A program made the translations under genes and the position numbers. Source: Methylobacter marinus A45 (GTDB lineage Bacteria > Pseudomonadota > Gammaproteobacteria > Methylococcales > Methylomonadaceae). Taken from it: a stretch of 64,000 bases of DNA. The notes beneath the pieces are model-generated. The model saw only the letters and a program-made list of their open reading frames with translations, made no database searches and was not told where the DNA came from. Positions 35,870 to 45,000 of the stretch are shown piece after piece. Location: positions 1,088,616 through 1,152,615 of the forward strand of contig NZ_KB912877.1 of assembly GCF_000383855.1 (NCBI RefSeq), in the 5' to 3' direction. The first letter of the stretch is position 1. Every line of letters begins with the position of its first letter.

Positions 35870-36136
35870 CGATGACCGGCTGTTTTTGAATACGCCAGGA
35901 ATTTGTAACTATTCAGGCGTAATAGCCTGTGACCGCTAGCGTATCACGCTTCGCAAACGATGCAATTGAGCTGCCCCTCCTTGCACTATTGCCGCCCGCG
36001 CTATCGCTTTCGTCATTCCAAACGTCAAGAATCCGACAGTGCTCCGCTGTCATAAATTCCGCTACTGGCTCTGAACCTCTCGCCCAATGTTCTTGGGGAA
36101 TTTCATTTGATGCTTTTGGGTACTTTTCGCTGGACA

Positions 36137-36172
36137 ATAAAAAACCCGCCAAATCATTTGACTTGGCGGGTT
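36137..36172 (-). terminator. Rho-independent terminator after tRNA-Ser
   Basis: AACCCGCCAA/TTGGCGGGTT stem with an 11-nt loop. On the minus strand it ends in six U. It lies 26 bp beyond the tRNA-Ser 3-prime end. Confidence 0.9.
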
Positions 36173-36197
36173 CTTTGAATCTGTCTGAATCGATAGT

Positions 36198-36285
36198 TGG
36201 CGGAGAGAAAGGGATTCGAACCCTTGATACGTTGCCGTATACACACTTTCCAGGCGTGCGCCTTCGACCACTCGGCCATCTCTCC
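36198..36285 (-). tRNA. tRNA-Ser (anticodon GGA)
   Basis: 88-nt class II tRNA read on the minus strand: acceptor GGAGAGA, D-arm GGCCGAGTGGTCGAAGGCG, anticodon loop CTGGAAA (GGA, decoding TCC/TCT), long variable arm GTGTGTATACGGCAACGTATC, T-arm GGGTTCGAATCCC, discriminator G and CCA. A U-rich terminator follows. Confidence 0.97.
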
Positions 36286-36356
36286 TGCTATCTTTCACCC
36301 ACGAACCGCGGGAAGCCGGCAAGGATAATCGAGATTGCGTTTTGTTGCAATGACTT

Positions 36357-38261
36357 TTACCCGGCCAGTGCTTCCAGTTCATCCCATCTTTGGTAAACCT
36401 GTTCCAGCTCTAGCGTTGTTTTTTCCAGTTCAGCCAATACCTTAGCAATGATCTCCTTATCGTTTTTATAAAAATCGGCGTCGTTGATTTGCTGAGTCAG
36501 TTCCGCCTGTCTTGCTTCCAGCTCATCGATCATATCCGGCAATCGGTCCAGTTCCTGCTGCTCTTTGAAGCTGAGCTTTTTCTTTGCCGCGGGACGCTCG
36601 GCGGTGTTCGCGGCCGGTTTTTCCTGTTTGACGGCCGGCGGCTTTTTGGCCGCCTCCGCCTGTTTTGCCTGCTGGCAGTGATTCATCCAGTCGGTATAGC
36701 CGCCGACGAATTCATCGACGCGGCCGGTGCCGTCGAGCACCAGCACGTTGGTTACGACGTTATCGAGAAAGGCGCGGTCATGGCTGACCAGCAGCAGGGT
36801 ACCGTCGTAATTGACCAGCTTTTCTTCCAGCAATTCCAGCGTTTCCAGATCCAGGTCATTAGTCGGCTCGTCCATGACGATCAGGTTGGCCGGTTTCGTG
36901 AATAGGCGCGCCAGCAGCAGGCGGTTTTTTTCTCCGCCCGACAGGCTCTTGACCGGCGATCGGGCTCTGGCCGGGGCAAACAGAAAATCGGCCAGATAGG
37001 ACATGACGTGCCGTTTGTTGCCGGCAATTTCGACGAAGTCGTTGCCGTCGGCGACAGTATCGGCGACGGTCATCTCGGGGTCGAGCTGATCGCGCAACTG
37101 GTCAAAATAGGCGATTTCAAGCCGGGTGCCCTGCTCGACAGTGCCGTTATCCGGCTCCAGTTGTTTCAACAACAATTTCAGCAACGTGGATTTACCGGCG
37201 CCATTGGGGCCGATCAGGCCGATCTTGTCGCCGCGCTGGATCAGCGTGGAAAAATGCGAGATGACTTGTCTGTCCTGGTAAGCAAAGCTGATGTCGTTGA
37301 CCTCGATGACTTTCTTGCCGGACGCATCGCCCCGCCCCAATGCCAGTTTGCTGGTACCCTGGACATTACGGCGCTGGGCGCGCTCTTGACGCAGACGTTC
37401 CAGCGCTCTGACCCGACCTTCGTTGCGCGTGCGCCGGGCTTTGATGCCCTGCCGAATCCAGGTTTCCTCCTCGGCCAGTTTTTTATCGAACTCGGCATTC
37501 TGGTTGGCCTCATCTTCCAGAGCGGCCGCCTTGCGGCGCAGGTAATCGTCATAGTTGCCCTGCCAGGAGACCAGCTTGCCGCGGTCCAGATCGATGATGC
37601 GGGTCGCAAGCTTCTGCAGGAACGAGCGGTCGTGCGTGACGAACAGCACGGCACCCTGGAAATTCAGGATTTGCTCTTCCAGCCAAGTGATGCTTTCGAA
37701 GTCCAGATGGTTGGTCGGCTCATCCAGCAACAACACTTCGGGCTCTATGACCAGGGCCCGGGCCAAGGCGACGCGCCGCTTCCAGCCGCCGGACAGGCCG
37801 CTGATTTTCAGCTCGCCGGGCAGGTCCAGTTTACTCAGTGTGGTCTCGACACGCTGCTGAAAATGCCAGCCGTTATGGGCTTCCAGCTTGTGCTGCAGAT
37901 CGCCCAGTTCCTGCAATGCCTTGGCATCTTCATAATCCATCGTCAGAGACAGCGCATGATAGCGGGTAATCCACGCCCCCAGTTCACCCAGGCCGCCGGC
38001 CACGGCATCATAGATCGTCGCGCCGTCGGGCAGGTCCGGCGACTGTTCCAGCCAGGCCAGTTTCAATTCCGGCTGTCGCCAGATGTCGCCGTGATCGGCA
38101 TGGACATTGCCGGCGATGATTTTCATCAACGTGGATTTGCCTTCTCCGTTCCGGCCTAACAAACCCACTCTTTCTCCGGCATCCAGCTGGAAGTCGGCAT
38201 TTTCTAATAAAGCATGGGTGCCGTAGGCGATGGAGATATTGGTTAATCGTAATAAAGGCAT
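36357..38261 (-). CDS. uup: ABC-F ATPase Uup
   Basis: 634-residue soluble protein with two ABC ATPase domains and no membrane part. Walker A motifs are GLLGRNGEGKSTLM and GLIGPNGAGKSTLL; signatures LSGGWKRR and LSGGEKNR; Walker B LLLDEPTNHLD and IVMDEPTNDLD. The tail (about 540-634) is a K/E/A-rich linker and coiled coil, the Uup DNA-binding domain. Uup affects ribosome function and the precise excision of transposons. MPLLRLTNISIAYGTH at 38261 is taken as start; a longer frame to 38450 lacks homology-like sequence and overlaps the next gene. Next to tRNA-Ser. Confidence 0.94.
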   Translation of the reverse strand: MPLLRLTNISIAYGTHALLENADFQLDAGERVGLLGRNGEGKSTLMKIIAGNVHADHGDIWRQPELKLAWLEQSPDLPDGATIYDAVAGGLGELGAWITRYHALSLTMDYEDAKALQELGDLQHKLEAHNGWHFQQRVETTLSKLDLPGELKISGLSGGWKRRVALARALVIEPEVLLLDEPTNHLDFESITWLEEQILNFQGAVLFVTHDRSFLQKLATRIIDLDRGKLVSWQGNYDDYLRRKAAALEDEANQNAEFDKKLAEEETWIRQGIKARRTRNEGRVRALERLRQERAQRRNVQGTSKLALGRGDASGKKVIEVNDISFAYQDRQVISHFSTLIQRGDKIGLIGPNGAGKSTLLKLLLKQLEPDNGTVEQGTRLEIAYFDQLRDQLDPEMTVADTVADGNDFVEIAGNKRHVMSYLADFLFAPARARSPVKSLSGGEKNRLLLARLFTKPANLIVMDEPTNDLDLETLELLEEKLVNYDGTLLLVSHDRAFLDNVVTNVLVLDGTGRVDEFVGGYTDWMNHCQQAKQAEAAKKPPAVKQEKPAANTAERPAAKKKLSFKEQQELDRLPDMIDELEARQAELTQQINDADFYKNDKEIIAKVLAELEKTTLELEQVYQRWDELEALAG

Positions 38262-38262
38262 G

Positions 38263-39489
38263 TTAAATTTCTTTGTGTTGTAAATAGCGTCGTAATAAAT
38301 CCAGCGCCAGCAACGCCGCCTGGTTTTGCTTGCGTTTGATGGGACCGGCCACCGTCTGTGTTGATTGATGAAATCCGTCCGGGGCCAACAGCACATTATA
38401 TAGAACAATGGGCTGATCCTTATCGTGAAATATGCCGTCATCACCGGCATAAAGCTGCACCAGCGCCAAATCGGCCGCGCCGGACTTTTGCACGGCGCCA
38501 GCGAGAGTCTTTGCCGTCGCCATCAGGTCATCATGCCGGACAGGTACGGCAAAGCGTTGCCCCAGAGTGTTTAGCGACCGCTCGAAGCACGCGCCAAGCA
38601 GCCATGGCATGCCGATGCACTTGGCCGCCAGCAAGCCTTGGCTGGCTGTTTCTATCACGGCCAACGTGGCATGCCTGCCGGCCATCAGGCGGTCAATCAC
38701 CGCTACCAGGTCGCCTTCGGCTTCACTCAGGCCGTCAATGCCGAAAACCGCATCGCCTATTTGTTCAACAATCTTGGACACTAAAGCGACCATTGCAGTT
38801 TCCGGATAACCATAAGGAAACAATAGCTTGGTTTGGACATCGTCCATGCCGGCACGAAAACCCAGCTGGACCAGGGCGGGGATGGTGACCGCCGCCATGC
38901 GCTGCTGAATATCCGATTCGCCGATGCCTACCGTTCTTATCGTCACGAGCCGGCGGGGCTGAAAAGCGAACCGGTTCGCCAGTGCCGGCCTGATTTTTTC
39001 CAGAAACAAATGACGCATTTCAGACGGCACGCCGGGTATGAATGCAAACCAGCAGCGTCCGTGCCGTAACGAGAACCCCGGCGCCGTGCCCCATTCGTTG
39101 TCGATGCGTTCGGACCCCGCCGGCAGCAGGGCCTGTTTTCGGTTGGATTCGGGCATGGGCCGGTTTCTCCGGTCGAAAAACCGCTTGATCTGAGCGAAGG
39201 CGACCGCATCAAACACCAGCGCCAGGCCAAATGCCTGGGCTACCGCTTCGGCAGTCAGGTCGTCGCTGGTGGGACCGAGGCCGCCGGTACAAATGCAGCA
39301 GTCCGCGCGCTCCGCGATTTCTCGCAGCAGTGCGGTCAGGTCATCCAGATTATCGCCTACGGCTGTATGCCGCGTTACGGTAAAGCCCATTTGCACGGCC
39401 TGTTGGGACAGCCAGGCGGCATTGGTATCGACCGTCTGCCCGGTCACGATTTCCTCGCCTTGCGAGAAGATTTCCAGTGTTGGATTCAT
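38263..39489 (-). CDS. cinA: CinA-family protein with degenerate amidohydrolase domain
   Basis: 408-residue CinA relative. The N-terminal MoCF-like (COG1058) domain, an ADP-ribose pyrophosphatase in studied members, is well kept: IFSQGEEIVTGQTVDTNAAWL, CTGGLGPTSDDLTAEAVA, GTAPGF, PGVPSEM. The C-terminal PncC domain, which deamidates NMN in active proteins, should begin with a TxATAESCTGG motif; here it reads TLAVIETASQGLLAAK, so the active-site Ser-Cys-Thr-Gly-Gly stretch is gone. The C-terminal domain is therefore probably inactive or does something else. It lies immediately upstream of uup, 1 bp apart. Confidence 0.85.
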   Translation of the reverse strand: MNPTLEIFSQGEEIVTGQTVDTNAAWLSQQAVQMGFTVTRHTAVGDNLDDLTALLREIAERADCCICTGGLGPTSDDLTAEAVAQAFGLALVFDAVAFAQIKRFFDRRNRPMPESNRKQALLPAGSERIDNEWGTAPGFSLRHGRCWFAFIPGVPSEMRHLFLEKIRPALANRFAFQPRRLVTIRTVGIGESDIQQRMAAVTIPALVQLGFRAGMDDVQTKLLFPYGYPETAMVALVSKIVEQIGDAVFGIDGLSEAEGDLVAVIDRLMAGRHATLAVIETASQGLLAAKCIGMPWLLGACFERSLNTLGQRFAVPVRHDDLMATAKTLAGAVQKSGAADLALVQLYAGDDGIFHDKDQPIVLYNVLLAPDGFHQSTQTVAGPIKRKQNQAALLALDLLRRYLQHKEI

Positions 39490-39532
39490 AGTAGAAACTC
39501 TGTTGCTGCATTTGTTTTCACGCGCCTGCCTC

Positions 39533-40456
39533 TTAGCCCGCCATCAGCAGGCCATGCCAGAATGGCAGCGTTACCAGGCTCAGGGCCGTGGTCACCGTGA
39601 CGGCCATGGCGTACAATGAGCTGTCCAGCTGATAGCGGTCGCAGAACACGATGCCCAGCACCATGCTCGGCATGGCCATTTCCAGAACCGCAGGCGCTTT
39701 GTGATGCTCTTCCATATTCAAATACCCGAGCAGTACAACCGCAAACAGCGGCATCAACAGCATTTTTATCAGGACCACCGGCACTACGTAAGGAAAATTA
39801 CGCACCGTCACGGCTTTCCAGCTCAATGCCAGACCCAATGAAAACAGCATCAGCGGCACGACCGCGGCGGACAGCTTTTGCAGCACGCCGGCCAGCCAGA
39901 CCGGTGCAACCATGCCGTTAAGATTCAAGCCGACGGCGACGGCGGCCGCCCAAAACGGCGGCGCGTTCAAGAAAGACAAGACCGGCCTTCGGCCTTCCGA
40001 ATGATCTTCTCCATAATGGCGCACGATCATGATCCCCACGGTAAACAGCAGCGGCGCCGTTGCGAACAGATCGACCTGTATCGCGACCGACCGCGCCCAA
40101 CTGCCGAATGTCTGCTCCAGCACCGGTAAGCCCAGATAAGTTACATTGGGAAAAGCAGCCGCCAATATCATCGCCCCCAACCGCTTGTCCTCGAATTTAA
40201 GCAGGCGTCCGACCAGCCAGATGCAGATCATGGCAAAAGCAATGCAGCCTGTCCCGAGCAGCGTATATTGCAACGAATGCGTGCCGATATCGGCCGACCA
40301 CAACACTTCCACAACCATGGCCGGCAGCAATAAGTAATAGACAACCGTGGTCAACGGCAGCCTGACCTGCTCCGCCGACAGCCCGGCAGGCTTTATAATG
40401 CGCCATCCTGCCCCGCATGCGATCAGCAAGGTCATTTGTATCAGTGTTGAGTTCAT
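39533..40456 (-). CDS. AEC family transporter
   Basis: 307-residue inner membrane protein of the auxin efflux carrier (AEC) family, with about ten membrane helices in two sets of five. The landmarks VVYYLLLPAMVVEVLWSADI, AAFPNVTYLGLPVLEQTFG (the N-x-x-x-x-G-x-P helix break), LSAAVVPLMLFSLGLALSW and VLEMAMPSMVLGIVFCDRYQLD match the family. Known relatives move organic acids such as malate; the substrate here cannot be told. Same strand as cinA, 43 bp upstream. Confidence 0.88.
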   Translation of the reverse strand: MNSTLIQMTLLIACGAGWRIIKPAGLSAEQVRLPLTTVVYYLLLPAMVVEVLWSADIGTHSLQYTLLGTGCIAFAMICIWLVGRLLKFEDKRLGAMILAAAFPNVTYLGLPVLEQTFGSWARSVAIQVDLFATAPLLFTVGIMIVRHYGEDHSEGRRPVLSFLNAPPFWAAAVAVGLNLNGMVAPVWLAGVLQKLSAAVVPLMLFSLGLALSWKAVTVRNFPYVVPVVLIKMLLMPLFAVVLLGYLNMEEHHKAPAVLEMAMPSMVLGIVFCDRYQLDSSLYAMAVTVTTALSLVTLPFWHGLLMAG

Positions 40457-40596
40457 AGTCCGTCAATTATTATGTTTTTTGCCAATTTTAACATTCCCCG
40501 CCTAAACAAGTTCCGGTAATATACCCCGACTAACTGGCCGGCCGACCTATCCGTCGCCCTTTACACTACCTTGCGCCTTTTACGAGTCCTGAACCT

Positions 40597-41319
40597 ATGA
40601 GCACATTCCTCTCAACCAAACCCATCCCCGTCCGCGAACGCCTGATCATGGCGCTTGACGTACCCAGCATTCCCGAAGCGCAGGCGATCGTGGAAGAGCT
40701 CGGTGATTCGGTGATCTTTTACAAGGTCGGCATGGAACTGTTCATGTCCGGTGATTATTTCGGTTTTATCGAATGGCTGAAACAGCGCAATAAGAAAGTG
40801 TTCGTGGATCTGAAGTTCTTCGATGTGCCGGCCACTGTCGGCCGCGCCATCCGAGCCCTGAGCAGCAAGGGCGTGGATCTGGCGACCATTCATGGCAATG
40901 ATGCGATCATGGAAGCGGCCGCCGAGGAAAAAGGCGACCTCAAGGTATTGGCGGTCACCGCCTTGACCAGCCTCGATCGCGGCGACCTGGATGATCTGGG
41001 CTTTAAATGCGATGTCAGGGATCTGGTCTTGTCGCGCGCCAAGCGGGCACTGCAGATCGGCTGCGATGGCATCGTATCCTCAGGCCTGGAAGCGCCCATG
41101 CTCAGAACAGAACTGGGCCATCGCTTGCTGATCATAACGCCGGGTATCCGGCCGGTTGATAACCGGGCAGAGGACGACCAGAAACGGGTCGTCAGTGTCG
41201 AAGACGCGTTCCGGAACGGAGCCGATTACATCGTTGTCGGCCGCCCGATACGCGATGCCGAGGATCGCAAGGCCATGGCCGAGAAAATTCAACAACAGAT
41301 TCAATCCCAATTTCAATAA
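40597..41319 (+). CDS. pyrF: Orotidine 5-prime-phosphate decarboxylase
   Basis: 240-residue TIM-barrel enzyme for the last step of UMP synthesis. The catalytic D-x-K-x-x-D signature is VFVDLKFFDVPATVGRA; other family motifs are IMALDVPSIPEAQ, TIHGNDAIMEAA and ITPGIRP with DDQKRVVSVEDAFRNGADYIVVGRPI. All active-site positions are kept. Stands alone; divergent from the AEC transporter. Downstream 190 bp up to the next gene are AT-rich and show nothing definite. Confidence 0.96.
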   Translation: MSTFLSTKPIPVRERLIMALDVPSIPEAQAIVEELGDSVIFYKVGMELFMSGDYFGFIEWLKQRNKKVFVDLKFFDVPATVGRAIRALSSKGVDLATIHGNDAIMEAAAEEKGDLKVLAVTALTSLDRGDLDDLGFKCDVRDLVLSRAKRALQIGCDGIVSSGLEAPMLRTELGHRLLIITPGIRPVDNRAEDDQKRVVSVEDAFRNGADYIVVGRPIRDAEDRKAMAEKIQQQIQSQFQ

Positions 41320-41510
41320 TATTAATAATTTATGCTTGAAAAATGTATATCAACTCAATGAGACCCAAAAAACACGGCAGAACCGCCCGTCAATCGAACC
41401 AGATTCAAATCGATCCGTTGTTGCGTAGTTAAATTAACCGATTTATGAAAAACGATTTTTGAACGCTGTTTATTTGTATCTATCCTTCTCTGTGTTAAAT
41501 TTGATCAGTT

Positions 41511-42239
41511 ATGGAATTTGATCTTGCTTTCAATGCCTCTTATTTAGTCGCTTTTACCATGGGCCTGTTCAGCAGCATGCATTGCATAGGCATGTGCGGC
41601 TCAATCATCGGCACTCTAACACTTAGCCTAAGCCCCGAGATCCGCAGCAAAAAGACACGCCTTTTTCCGTTTGTGCTTAATTACAACGTCGGGCGAATTA
41701 CCAGTTACGCAATAGCCGGCGCTTTAGCGGGCATTATTCAGTTAATACTCACCATGCCGCTCAGCCATGGTCAAGGCCATCGGCTACTGCAATTATTATC
41801 CGCCGCCATTATGACCGGTGCGGGGCTTTATATCGCGGGTTGGTTTCCGCGTTTCGCCTATATTGAAAAAGCCGGAACCCATATCTGGAAAAAAATAGAA
41901 CCGTTTGGCCGCAAGCTCATCCCAGTAAAAAACCGCACCCAGGCTTATCTTTTCGGCATGGTCTGGGGCTGGCTGCCTTGTGGCCTGGTTTATTCCGGAC
42001 TGGCACTGGCGGCAACGACAGGCGATATCGCTAAAAGTTCCCTTACAATGCTATTTTTCGGATTAGGAACTTTACCTGCCGTCATGGGAGTCGGTATAAT
42101 GACCGGGATATTGGCAAGGTTATCCAGAATGCAATACTTCAAGCAGATTGTCGGCCTGCTGATGATTGCACTGGCTTTCATTGCCGCGATGCCATGGCTT
42201 AACCCCTATGCACTAACAATACATCTAAGAAATCACTAA
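41511..42239 (+). CDS. TauE/SafE- or DsbD_2-like membrane protein with HCxGMCG motif
   Basis: 242-residue inner membrane protein with about six helices. Two cysteine motifs in membrane helices, SSMHCIGMCGSIIG (about 22-35) and WGWLPCGLVYSGLALAATTG (about 150-169), are typical of the DsbD_2/UreH-type family, which is linked to copper or heme-protein maturation (for example next to ccoGHIS). The substrate is unknown. The gene ends 9 bp before a sigma-54 activator gene, so they form an operon; regulation of a metal or redox function is a possible but untested link. Confidence 0.8.
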   Translation: MEFDLAFNASYLVAFTMGLFSSMHCIGMCGSIIGTLTLSLSPEIRSKKTRLFPFVLNYNVGRITSYAIAGALAGIIQLILTMPLSHGQGHRLLQLLSAAIMTGAGLYIAGWFPRFAYIEKAGTHIWKKIEPFGRKLIPVKNRTQAYLFGMVWGWLPCGLVYSGLALAATTGDIAKSSLTMLFFGLGTLPAVMGVGIMTGILARLSRMQYFKQIVGLLMIALAFIAAMPWLNPYALTIHLRNH

Positions 42240-42248
42240 GAGGCAACT

Positions 42249-43205
42249 ATGGGTCATTTTAACTCGATCATTGGGCAATCTCCTGCATTAGATTCTTTAA
42301 TCCGTAGCGCCAAAATGGTTGCTGCCACCGATGTAACAGTATTGATTAAAGGTGAGACCGGTACAGGTAAGGAAGTACTGGCCACCGCGATCCAAAAATC
42401 CAGTCCTCGCGCCAGCAAACCCTTTATTACCCTGAATTGTGCCGCATTACCCGAAAGCCTGATCGAGTCGGAACTATTCGGCCATAAAAAAGGCTCGTTT
42501 ACGGGCGCCACCGCCAATAAACAAGGTTTGTTTCAGGCTGCTGATGGTGGAACCTTGTTTCTAGATGAAATTAACTCATTGCCTGTCTCCATCCAGGCAA
42601 AACTTTTGCGTTTTCTGGAATCCGGAGAGTGTCTGGCCGTAGGCGACATTAAACCCTACAAAGTTGATGTCCGTGTTATTGCCGCGACCAACGCCGACCT
42701 GAACAAACAAATTGATGCCGGAGAGTTCAGGCAGGATTTGTACTTCCGCCTCAATGTCGTCCCCCTGGAACTGCCGCCGCTGGCGCAACGTACCGAGGAC
42801 ATTGACCAGCTCATCAAGCATTTCCTAGCTTATTTCGCGGACATGCATTCAATAGCTCCCCCCAAATTCAGCAAGCAGGCGCTAAAAACCCTGAAAGCTT
42901 ACCAGTGGCCCGGCAATATTCGTGAATTGCGCAACTTGTGCGAGAGGCTCAGCATTTTATTAGCCGGCAAAACCATCGAGCCGGAAAACCTGCCGCACGA
43001 ATTCAGCGCCTACAATCGCAACACCAAAGCCACCCCCTTTACGCTGCCTGAAATTGGCCTGCATCTGGATGCCTTGGAAGCCGACTTGATTCATCAGGCA
43101 CTCAGCCGAACTAAAGGCAACCGCAGCAAATCAGCCAAACTGCTGGGCATTTCCAGGGATACATTGCTCTATCGCATGCAAAAACACGGCTATGCCTCGC
43201 ACTAA
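42249..43205 (+). CDS. Sigma-54-dependent activator without input domain
   Basis: 318-residue bacterial enhancer-binding protein. Walker A GETGTGKE (35-42), sigma-54 contact loop GSFTGA (82-87, GAFTGA in most relatives), Walker B GGTLFLDEIN (100-109), arginine-finger region FRQDLYFRLNV, and a Fis-type HTH at about 285-315 (SRTKGNRSKSAKLLGISRDTLLYRMQKHG). There is no receiver, GAF or PAS domain before the AAA+ core, as in PspF, so control must come from a partner protein. Candidate targets include the sigma-54 flagellar promoters in this window or its own neighbour; neither is shown. Confidence 0.9.
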   Translation: MGHFNSIIGQSPALDSLIRSAKMVAATDVTVLIKGETGTGKEVLATAIQKSSPRASKPFITLNCAALPESLIESELFGHKKGSFTGATANKQGLFQAADGGTLFLDEINSLPVSIQAKLLRFLESGECLAVGDIKPYKVDVRVIAATNADLNKQIDAGEFRQDLYFRLNVVPLELPPLAQRTEDIDQLIKHFLAYFADMHSIAPPKFSKQALKTLKAYQWPGNIRELRNLCERLSILLAGKTIEPENLPHEFSAYNRNTKATPFTLPEIGLHLDALEADLIHQALSRTKGNRSKSAKLLGISRDTLLYRMQKHGYASH

Positions 43206-43310
43206 GGCGAGTTAAGCCAGTTTTAATACGCACAGCCGGCGTATCGCCAGGACGCAATCGCCGGCTGTTCAGGATGTGGCTAAAAATGACTTCCTGAAAT
43301 TAGATTCTTG

Positions 43311-43399
43311 CATAGGATGTGCCGATCAAAAAGCAGGCGACGCAGAGCGAGCCACATCGCTCGCGCACGATGCGCCTCCTGGCGTTGGCACATCCTATG
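43311..43399. repeat. REP-like palindromic element
   Basis: 89-bp element: CATAGGATGTGCC at the left and GGCACATCCTATG at the right are exact inverted copies. The inside (GGCGACGCAGAGCGAG, CGCTCGCGCACGATGCGCC) can also pair. It sits in the 330 bp between the convergent activator and pdxJ genes, where no gene is visible. Confidence 0.7.
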
Positions 43400-43535
43400 T
43401 ATAATCGCCAAACCCTTAATAAAGATAGCACCGCCGCAATCCAGGACATTCTAAAGATACTTAGCCCACGGCGCGGTCCTATATCCTGATTACTCGGTAA
43501 CCTGCCGATGTGAATTGATAGAAACCCAGATTCAC

Positions 43536-44294
43536 TTACTTTTCACCATAAGAACTCGCCTGCCTGGCATTTCGCATAACACGCTTCAAATCCTTAACCG
43601 TTTGAGCCAAACCCGAGAATACTGCCTGGGCGATAATCGAATGCCCGATATTAAGCTCGACCAGCTCAGGGATGGCACAGATGGCTTCTACATTATAAAA
43701 ATGCAGACCATGTCCGGCATTAACCTGTAAACCCGCGCTATGGGCATAACGAGCAACCTGCCTGATGCGGGCCAATTCCTCGGCCTGCTGCGCGGCATCT
43801 TTAGCCTCGGCATAGCGCCCGGTATGCAATTCCACAACCGGCGCCCCGGCTTTTACCGCCGCATCGATCTGAGCTTCATCAGGATCAATAAAAAGCGACA
43901 CTTCAACGCCGGCCCCTGCCAACTGTTCACAAGCCCATTGCATGCGCTGCAGATTGCCGACCACATCCAGGCCGCCTTCGGTAGTTAATTCCTCGCGCTT
44001 TTCAGGTACCAGACAGCAGGCAGCCGGCCTGACTTGCGTCGCGATACCGATCATCTCGTCGGTCACCGCCATTTCCATGTTCAGCCGGGTATGAATCATA
44101 TCCTTCAATAGAAAGATATCCCTGTCCTGAATGTGGCGGCGATCCTCGCGCAAGTGCGCGGTAATACTGTCGGCCCCGGCCTGTTCGGCTACCAATGCGG
44201 CCTGGACCGGTTCCGGGTAAATCGTGCCTCGCGCCTGTCTTAAAGTAGCGACATGATCGATATTGACGCCTAACAAAATTAAGTTTTTATTCAT
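43536..44294 (-). CDS. pdxJ: Pyridoxine 5-prime-phosphate synthase
   Basis: 252-residue TIM-barrel enzyme that joins 1-deoxyxylulose 5-phosphate and aminoacetone phosphate to make PNP, in the DXP-dependent vitamin B6 pathway. Diagnostic segments: [79 protein letters not shown] and [17 protein letters not shown]. It overlaps the end of recO by 8 bp. Last gene of the long algU-to-pdxJ block. Confidence 0.97.
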   Translation of the reverse strand: MNKNLILLGVNIDHVATLRQARGTIYPEPVQAALVAEQAGADSITAHLREDRRHIQDRDIFLLKDMIHTRLNMEMAVTDEMIGIATQVRPAACCLVPEKREELTTEGGLDVVGNLQRMQWACEQLAGAGVEVSLFIDPDEAQIDAAVKAGAPVVELHTGRYAEAKDAAQQAEELARIRQVARYAHSAGLQVNAGHGLHFYNVEAICAIPELVELNIGHSIIAQAVFSGLAQTVKDLKRVMRNARQASSYGEK

Positions 44295-45000
44295 TTTTTA
44301 ACGTGCTTGATATTTTATTGATAACCGTTCGGCTTTTAAGCGGCTTACCTTGCAGATGTGTATCAATGACTGTTCTCATCAGCATTTTCGCTTCACTCAA
44401 CACGAGAGGGTCGGTGAATGCCCTGGATTTTATCGCCAGCAGCACTTTACCGGAAAAGTATCCATCCGCGGCCTCTACAAAGCCGTGCCGCACATTGAAT
44501 GCGTAATGCTTTGACGGGTTGATTGAGGCTCCGTTGACATCATATTCCAACTGCAGTCCGTAACCGATATGATCCATAAGATTGAGTTCAAATATCCGTA
44601 GCGCCGCTTCTATGTCCGAACCGATCGATAAGCGGGACAGGCATTCATGGTAATCCGCAAAGACTTCAGGATGCGGATCGTACTTATGCAAAAAGCGACT
44701 GATCAACTCGTTAACATAAAAACCGCAATAGAAAGCAAGCCCCCTCAACTGCATCAAAGGCTGAGCGATTTCGACATCCGTCAGCGTTTTCAATTCCGCC
44801 TTACCGAGATAGGAAATGAGTAACGGGATAAACGGCTGCAGCACCCCGGCTGTTTTGGACTTCGATTTTTTTACGCCTTTTGCCACCAGGGAAAGCCTGC
44901 CGAAATCCCGGGTCAGTACATCAATGATCAGGCTGGTTTCCCGGTATTTGCGGTGTTGCAGAATAAAAGCAGGCTGCAGATAAACCGCTGTTTCAGTCAT
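44287..45000 (-). CDS. recO: DNA repair protein RecO
   Basis: 237-residue recombination mediator that loads RecA through RecF/RecR and anneals ssDNA. The N-terminal OB fold has [37 protein letters not shown], typical of RecO; the rest is helical, with [28 protein letters not shown]. It overlaps era by 8 bp at its start and pdxJ at its end, as expected in the rnc-era-recO-pdxJ operon. Confidence 0.95.
   Translation of the reverse strand: MTETAVYLQPAFILQHRKYRETSLIIDVLTRDFGRLSLVAKGVKKSKSKTAGVLQPFIPLLISYLGKAELKTLTDVEIAQPLMQLRGLAFYCGFYVNELISRFLHKYDPHPEVFADYHECLSRLSIGSDIEAALRIFELNLMDHIGYGLQLEYDVNGASINPSKHYAFNVRHGFVEAADGYFSGKVLLAIKSRAFTDPLVLSEAKMLMRTVIDTHLQGKPLKSRTVINKISSTLKNE

Noticed and set aside
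35913-36152. 79-residue minus-strand frame near tRNA-Ser
   Set aside because: It overlaps the tRNA-Ser terminator, has no ribosome site and resembles no family I know.
37008-38159. 383-residue plus-strand reading frame
   Set aside because: Lies wholly opposite uup, whose ABC motifs are certain.
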